In this document: positions 5,481-9,826 of the stretch, in pieces | Numbering within the stretch: the first letter of the stretch is position 1 | How the letters are laid out: each line of letters starts with the position of its first letter | Source of the DNA: an uncultured Oscillospiraceae bacterium | GTDB taxonomy: Bacteria > Bacillota > Clostridia > Oscillospirales > Ruminococcaceae | Length of the DNA: 9,826 nt | Assembly: GCA_910579125.1 (NCBI GenBank) | Contig: CAJTTH010000047.1 | Location: 1-9,826, forward strand | Reading direction: 5' to 3' | Program-made: the position numbers and the translations under genes | The notes under the pieces: generated by a model | What the model was told of the DNA's origin: nothing | The model's input: only the letters and a program-made list of their open reading frames with translations | Databases searched by the model: none

Positions 5481-6821
5481 TTACTTGTTGACGCTTTCGT
5501 GTTTCTGCATAACGCTCATATACGCGGGACGGATTATCCTGCTTGCGGTGGAAAGCTCCTCGATACGGTGAGCGCTCCAGCCGACTATTCTCGCGATAGC
5601 GAATATCGCCGTGAACAGCTCGCTCGGTATGCCCAGCATATCGTATACAAATCCGCTGTAAAAGTCGACGTTCGGGCTTACGCCTTTCATTATCCTGCGT
5701 TTTTGCGCGATAAGCTTCGGCGCGGCATCTTCGATATACTTGTACAGCAGCAGGTCGTCCTCGCGGTGCTTCGCGACCGCCAGCTTTTCGACGTAACCCC
5801 TGAAAATGCGCTCGCGCGGGTCGGACAGCGAGTAGACCGCGTGACCCATTCCGTAGATAAGCCCCTTGCGGTCGAACGCCTCTCCAGCCAGTATTTTCCC
5901 GAGATAGTCGCTGACCTCGTAGTAATCCTTGAGGTCTTTTACGTTCTCGCGTATATTATCCATCATTTCCATTACCTTGATGTTCGCGCCGCCGTGTTTG
6001 GGCCCTTTCAGCGAGGACATTGCCGCCGCGATAGTCGAGTAGGTGTCCGAGCCCGATGACGTTACGACGCGCGTGGTAAAGGTGGAGTTGTTGCCGCCGC
6101 CGTGCTCCATGTGCAGCAGCAGCGCGACGTCGAGAACTTTAGCCTCGAGCGGTGTGTAGCTCTTGTCGGGGCGGAGCATTAACAGCAGGTTTTCAGCCGT
6201 TGAAAGCTCGGGGTCGGGGCGGTGTATGTACATACTCTCGTCGTTCTCGTAGTGATTGTACGCGTGGTAAGCGTAAGCCGCGAGCATGGGGAAGCGCGCT
6301 ATCAGCATAATGCACTGATACAGGCTGTCGGAGATATCACCCGAAAGCGCGGTGCTGTCGTAAGACGCGAGCGTGAGAATACTTCTGGTCATTGAGTTCA
6401 TAATATCCTTGCTGGGCGCTTTCATAATAACGTCGCGCGTGAAGTTGGTCGGCAGACAGCGGCACTCGCCGAGTATCCTTCTGAACTCCTCGGTCTCCTT
6501 CTCGGTCGGCATTTCGCCGAAAATGAGAAGATAAGCGGTGCGCTCAAAGCCGAAGCCGCTTTCGCCGCACATTGCGACCAAGTCCTTAACGTTGTAGCCC
6601 CTGTACCACAGCTCGCCGTCGCAGGGAGTCTCCACCCCGTCGACTTTCTTGAACGAGACCATTTGCGAGATTGTGGTAAGTCCCGTAAGCACGCCCTTTC
6701 CGTTTATGTCGCGCAGACCTCTGTTTACGCCGTACTTGCTGTACAGCTCATCCGAAATTACGTCGTTTTTAACGCAAAGCTCCTGTTTTTTTACCGCATA
6801 CTCCTTGATGATATTGTTCAT
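5481..6821 (-). CDS. gltA: Citrate synthase (Si type)
   Basis: Condenses oxaloacetate and acetyl-CoA to citrate, the entry step of the oxidative TCA branch, here most likely feeding 2-oxoglutarate and glutamate synthesis. The 446-residue protein carries the catalytic set of the family: His276 in GPKHGGAN, His327 in GMGHAVY and Asp386 in NVDFYSG. The substrate-site region HMEHGGGNNS (237-246) is also present, so it is a Si- rather than Re-citrate synthase. A 2-methylcitrate synthase is a close alternative, but no prp genes are nearby. ATG 6821 is chosen over the longer frame start because AGGAGG sits 8 bases upstream and the extra 23 residues run into a repeat element. It is a single-gene unit with its own promoter (7079-7107) and terminator. 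The leader holds a MITE-like palindrome (6875-7048), an unusual feature that may alter mRNA stability or translation. Confidence 0.93.
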   Translation of the reverse strand: MNNIIKEYAVKKQELCVKNDVISDELYSKYGVNRGLRDINGKGVLTGLTTISQMVSFKKVDGVETPCDGELWYRGYNVKDLVAMCGESGFGFERTAYLLIFGEMPTEKETEEFRRILGECRCLPTNFTRDVIMKAPSKDIMNSMTRSILTLASYDSTALSGDISDSLYQCIMLIARFPMLAAYAYHAYNHYENDESMYIHRPDPELSTAENLLLMLRPDKSYTPLEAKVLDVALLLHMEHGGGNNSTFTTRVVTSSGSDTYSTIAAAMSSLKGPKHGGANIKVMEMMDNIRENVKDLKDYYEVSDYLGKILAGEAFDRKGLIYGMGHAVYSLSDPRERIFRGYVEKLAVAKHREDDLLLYKYIEDAAPKLIAQKRRIMKGVSPNVDFYSGFVYDMLGIPSELFTAIFAIARIVGWSAHRIEELSTASRIIRPAYMSVMQKHESVNK

Positions 6822-6874
6822 AACACATTCCTCCTGTCGAAGCCGAAAAATTGTTAAAACTTCACGGCAGGTGT

Positions 6875-7048
6875 AGGCAACACCGCACAATTAGCGGCTA
6901 TCGCCTTTGCCGTCCGCTTGCTTGCATATTTTCCGTCATCTTGCACAAATTTCGCTTGAAAGGCGTCAGCCTTCCTGCGCTCAATTTGCACAATCTGACG
7001 AAAAATCCGACTGCGCAATCGAACGACAATAATTGTGCGGTGTTGCCT
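6875..7048. mobile_element. MITE-like palindromic repeat, copy 1 (complete)
   Basis: Perfect 19-bp terminal inverted repeats: AGGCAACACCGCACAATTA at 6875-6893 and its reverse complement at 7030-7048. The interior continues as an imperfect inverted repeat. For example, the segment around 6930-6950 (TTTTCCGTCAT...TTGCACAAATT) matches the complement of ~6985-7016. The whole element would therefore fold into one long hairpin with a smaller AAGGC/GCCTT tip hairpin. There is no coding capacity. Its size, terminal repeats and a second copy at 9606 indicate a non-autonomous mobile or repetitive element. No clear target duplication is visible. It lies between the gltA promoter and its ribosome site, so it is transcribed. 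Confidence 0.8.
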
Positions 7049-7078
7049 TTATTTATCGGTTAATTCTCCTTATAATAA

Positions 7079-7107
7079 ATTATACCACATTTGAGGTAAA
7101 AAATCAA
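7079..7107 (-). promoter_or_regulatory. Sigma-A promoter of gltA
   Basis: On the minus strand TTGATT (complement of 7102-7107), 17-bp spacer, TATAAT (complement of 7079-7084), preceded by TGTGG. The expected start is near 7072. An AAGGAG (complement of 7066-7071) sits at the very start of the transcript with no start codon at usable distance, perhaps the leader end of the gene before the repeat inserted. The distance to the gltA ATG is about 250 bases, mostly the MITE-like repeat. Confidence 0.8.
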
Positions 7108-7147
7108 GCGTGCTGAAAAACTTTCACAAATCTATCATACTTTTATC

Positions 7148-7176
7148 TTGACAATGCTCCGTAATTAATTTATAAT
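7148..7176 (+). promoter_or_regulatory. Consensus sigma-A promoter of the P-type ATPase
   Basis: TTGACA (7148-7153), a 17-bp spacer and TATAAT (7171-7176) match the consensus exactly at both hexamers. Transcription would start near 7183, giving a leader of about 30 bases to ATG 7213. It diverges from the gltA promoter, with about 40 bp between the two -35 boxes. I saw no clear operator there. Confidence 0.88.
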
Positions 7177-7212
7177 GATGATGTGGACAGGTTCTGAACT
7201 ATCGGAGGAAAA

Positions 7213-9531
7213 ATGCAAAATACGGATATAAAAAAGGGGCTTACCGCCGCAGAGGCAGCCGAGCGCGTTAAAAAGGGTCAAAGCAACGGAAGCCTCGACA
7301 TTAAAACCAAAAGCGTCCCGAAAATCTTTTTTGACAATATATTTACGCTTTTTAACTTAATTAACGTAATTCTCGCTGTGCTGGTAGGGCTTGTCGGGAG
7401 CTGGCGCAATATGCTGTTTATGGGCGTTGTTATCAGCAATACCGCTATCGGCATTTTTCAGGAGATACGTTCAAAGCGCGTTATTGACAGGCTGTCGATA
7501 ATTTCGGCGCCGAAAGCGCACCTTATCCGCGGCGGCAGTGAGCAAGTTCTTCCGATAAGCGAGATAGTTATCGACGATATTATGCTGCTGGCGGGCGGAC
7601 GGCAGGTCTGCGCGGACGGCGTTATCCTCGACGGCGAGTGCGAAGCCGACGAAAGCCTTATCACGGGCGAAAGCGACCCCGTTCCGAAAAAGCCCGGCGA
7701 CGAGGTGTTCTCGGGCAGCTTTATCGTCGCGGGAGACTGCGCGGCACAGGCGACGCGCGTAGGCGCGCAATCCGTCTCGGGAAAGATTACGAGCGGCGCG
7801 AAGTATGTCAAAAAGCGTTCGTCCGAGATGATGAACTCGATAAACAAGATAATCCGCGCGGTCTCGGTGTGTATAATCCCGTTCGGGGCGGTACTGTTTT
7901 TCAAGGCGTTCTTTGTGAATAAACTGCCTGTCGAAACGGGCGTGACAAGCACGGTCGCCGCGCTTATCGGAATGATACCCGAGGGCTTGGTGCTGCTCAC
8001 AAGTATCGCCCTTGCCGTAAGCGCAATTCGGTTGGGGCAGCGGCAGACGCTCTGTCAGGATCTGTATTGTGTTGAAGCTCTCGCGCGCGTGGACGTGCTC
8101 TGCCTTGACAAGACGGGCACGATAACCGAGGGCTGTATGGAGCTGAACGAGGTGAAAGCGCTTGACGAACGCTTTAACATTGAGGGCGCTCTGAACGCGT
8201 TTTCGTCGGCGTTCCGCGAGCCCAACGCGACCCTTAAAGCCGTCTGCGAGCGCTATTCGGGAGCGTCCGAGCTTGCGCCTGTGAAGACCGTGCCGTTCTC
8301 CTCCGCACGGAAATGGAGCGCGGCGCAGTTTGAAGAGCTGGGAACGGTCGTTCTCGGAGCGCCCGCGTTTGTTCTCGGGGAAGATTATGCGCACATTTCT
8401 GATATTTGTGAAGAATATTCTGCGAAAGGCTTCCGTGTGTTGGTTCTGGCGCATTCGCCGCTGCCGCTCGACGGGAATTCTCTGCCGTCCGGAATCGCCG
8501 CAAAGGCGGTTATTATCCTTTCCGACAAGATACGCTCCACCGCTTGCGATACGCTGGAGTATTTCAAGAAACAGGGCGTGGCTCTGAAGGTAATATCGGG
8601 CGACGACCCCGTGACCGTCTCCAACGTCGCAAAGCGCGCGGGGCTTGACAACGCGGAAAATTATGTCGATATGGGCGGAATATCGGACGGGGATATTCCC
8701 GAAGCCGCCGCGAAATACACGGTTTTCGGCAGAGTAACGCCGCAGCAGAAGCTGTTGCTTGTTAAGGCGCTGAAAGCCGCGGGACACAAGGTTGCAATGA
8801 CGGGCGACGGCGTAAACGACGTTCCGGCGCTCAGGGAGGCGGACTGCTCGATAGCGATGCAGTCGGGCAGCGACGCGGCAAGGTCGGTCTCACAGCTCGT
8901 TCTGCTGAACTCCGACTTCGCGTCAATGCCGCTTGTCGTCGGCGAGGGGCGGCGGTGTATCAATAATATTCAGCGCTCGGCGTCGCTGTTCCTCGTTAAG
9001 ACGATCTTTTCGTTCCTGTTGGCGGCGGCGTTCCTTTTCTTGCCGTTCGGGTATCCGTTCAAGCCCATTCAAATGACGCTGATAAGCGCATTGGCGATCG
9101 GCGCACCGTCGTTTCTGCTGGCGCTGGAGCCGAACAAGAGCTTGGTGCGCGGCGGCTTTCTCGCCAACGTGATGAAGAAAGCCGCGCCCGGCGGTATTTC
9201 GGTCGCGGTCGGGATAGGTCTGCTTACCGCTGCCGAGGGAATTTTCGGCTATCCTCCCGAGCAGGTCTCGGCAATAGCGACACTGCTTACGGGTTTCGCG
9301 TGCTTTTTGGTTCTCGCGAATGTCTGCCGCCCGTTTAAGCCTTGGCGCGCGGTCATGCTCGGAGTGCTTATCGCGGCGTTCGCTGGCGCGGTGCTGCTCT
9401 TCCCGGAATTGTTCTATGTCGTTCCGCTTACCGGACATCAGTGGGCGGCGCTCGGCGTTCTTGCGGCGGTGGTTTTGGCGATACAGAGCATAGCGAGCGC
9501 GGCGGCGGTGCGCTTTATTAAGAAGCCGTAA
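7213..9531 (+). CDS. Cation P-type ATPase, CtpE/Exp7-like
   Basis: A 772-residue membrane pump that couples ATP hydrolysis to cation transport. Family landmarks are the actuator loop TGES (151-154), M4 motif PEGL (256-259), phosphorylation site DKTGT (Asp299), nucleotide-site KWSA (367-370), ISGDDP (461-466), and the hinge TGDGVNDVPAL (530-540). Hydrophobic pairs near 43-82, 215-275 and 588-637, plus four later spans to the C-terminus, give about ten membrane segments. PEGL instead of PEAL, together with M6 MTLISALAIGAPSFLLALEP, resembles the CtpE/Exp7 group, whose mycobacterial member imports calcium. The ion here is inferred only. No heavy-metal-binding N-terminal domain or CPC motif is present. 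GGAGG lies 4 bases before ATG 7213. It appears monocistronic, and no hairpin terminator is seen after it. Confidence 0.9.
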   Translation: MQNTDIKKGLTAAEAAERVKKGQSNGSLDIKTKSVPKIFFDNIFTLFNLINVILAVLVGLVGSWRNMLFMGVVISNTAIGIFQEIRSKRVIDRLSIISAPKAHLIRGGSEQVLPISEIVIDDIMLLAGGRQVCADGVILDGECEADESLITGESDPVPKKPGDEVFSGSFIVAGDCAAQATRVGAQSVSGKITSGAKYVKKRSSEMMNSINKIIRAVSVCIIPFGAVLFFKAFFVNKLPVETGVTSTVAALIGMIPEGLVLLTSIALAVSAIRLGQRQTLCQDLYCVEALARVDVLCLDKTGTITEGCMELNEVKALDERFNIEGALNAFSSAFREPNATLKAVCERYSGASELAPVKTVPFSSARKWSAAQFEELGTVVLGAPAFVLGEDYAHISDICEEYSAKGFRVLVLAHSPLPLDGNSLPSGIAAKAVIILSDKIRSTACDTLEYFKKQGVALKVISGDDPVTVSNVAKRAGLDNAENYVDMGGISDGDIPEAAAKYTVFGRVTPQQKLLLVKALKAAGHKVAMTGDGVNDVPALREADCSIAMQSGSDAARSVSQLVLLNSDFASMPLVVGEGRRCINNIQRSASLFLVKTIFSFLLAAAFLFLPFGYPFKPIQMTLISALAIGAPSFLLALEPNKSLVRGGFLANVMKKAAPGGISVAVGIGLLTAAEGIFGYPPEQVSAIATLLTGFACFLVLANVCRPFKPWRAVMLGVLIAAFAGAVLLFPELFYVVPLTGHQWAALGVLAAVVLAIQSIASAAAVRFIKKP

Positions 9532-9605
9532 AATTTATTTATAACGCCGTTTGATAAAGTTTTTTGTGATTTTTTGTAACATTTTATTAACAATGCACAA
9601 AATTA
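9532..9605 (+). other. Spacer after the ATPase gene, no terminator seen
   Basis: An AT-rich stretch follows the ATPase stop. It contains T-runs (gttttttgtgattttttg) but no stem ahead of them, so I cannot call a rho-independent terminator. No coding frame is supported. Confidence 0.4.
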
Positions 9606-9720
9606 AGGCAACACCGCACAATTACTGCGCTTCGCGCTTTGTCCGCGTTTTCTTGCATATCTTCCGTCATCTTGCACAATTCGTCCTAGCAAGGCGTACA
9701 GGGTGCCGCACCCTCATCAG
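9606..9720. mobile_element. MITE-like repeat, copy 2 (partial or variant)
   Basis: The left terminal repeat AGGCAACACCGCACAATTA (9606-9624) is identical to copy 1. Similarity continues through CTTGCATAT-TTCCGTCATCTTGCACAA (to about 9679), with drift between the two matching blocks. After that the sequences part. Copy 2 has a perfect 6-bp hairpin AGGGTG-CCG-CACCCT (9700-9714), and no matching right terminal repeat is found before the window ends. It is either a truncated copy, a longer family member whose right end lies outside, or a related subfamily. The right boundary given is approximate. Confidence 0.65.
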
Positions 9721-9741
9721 CGTACACTTGAAAATGAAACT

Positions 9742-9826
9742 ATGAATAATAGCAGCGATTGTGGGCATAATAGTAATTGCTTTGCTTATACGGAGGATAG
9801 GGCAACGCTGGGGAGCGACCCGAGCG
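9742..9826 (+). CDS. Possible 5' end of a gene at the right edge
   Basis: An open frame from ATG 9742 (MNNSSDCGHN...) runs off the edge with no good ribosome site. A second frame just after TGA 9743-9745 reads a hydrophobic run (IIAAIVGIIVIALLIRRIGQ) that looks like a single membrane span, but lacks a start codon other than an internal GTG. Either could be real, a frameshifted remnant, or repeat-derived noise. The 85 bases visible do not allow a choice. Confidence 0.15.
   Translation, partial: MNNSSDCGHNSNCFAYTEDRATLGSDPS

Noticed and set aside
7471..8787. 438-residue minus-strand frame opposite the ATPase
   Set aside because: It is the shadow of a strongly supported plus-strand gene. Arg-rich composition, no ribosome site and no recognisable domain.
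9700..9714. Terminator of the ATPase gene
   Set aside because: The 6-bp hairpin is perfect but no T-run follows it, and it sits inside the repeat element about 170 bp downstream of the stop.

Overview
The window looks like the chromosome of a Gram-positive, low-oxygen Clostridia bacterium, probably of the Ruminococcaceae/Oscillospiraceae kind. The evidence is AGGAGG-type ribosome binding sites, sigma-A promoters, a DnaD-family plus DnaC/DnaI-type primosome pair, a PPi-like 6-phosphofructokinase and a Clostridia-type tRNA-Met. Base composition is GC-rich by eye, except for an AT-rich patch around 300-960.

Region 1 (1-2225) reads as mobile-element territory. A 3' fragment of tRNA-Met (193-239) with its terminator marks an integration site. 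It is flanked on each side by a pair of 9-bp direct repeats with the same 11-bp period, as expected of integrase arm sites. To the right come a symmetric divergent promoter/operator (454-529), a phage-type DnaD-like replisome organizer (553-1335) and a DnaC-type helicase loader (1386-2225). Five GACAAAC repeats followed by an AT-rich stretch lie inside the organizer gene and look like an iteron replication origin. No integrase, repressor or structural gene is present, so I read this as the replication module of a decayed or stripped prophage or integrative element. It ends only 3 bp from the host gene pfkA.

Region 2 (2229-5408, minus strand) is a host operon read from a clear promoter at 5380-5408: a DnaD-domain primosome protein, a DnaC/DnaI-type helicase loader, then 6-phosphofructokinase. 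The window therefore has two DnaD+DnaC pairs pointing at each other, one host-like and one phage-like, with pfkA between them.

Region 3 (5429-7107, minus strand) is citrate synthase with its own terminator and promoter. A 172-174 bp palindromic repeat with perfect 19-bp terminal inverted repeats (MITE-like) sits between that promoter and the ribosome binding site, so it would be transcribed as a hairpin in the gltA leader.

Region 4 (7148-9826, plus strand) is a CtpE/Exp7-like cation P-type ATPase with a consensus promoter, followed by a second, partial copy of the same repeat and an unresolved right edge.
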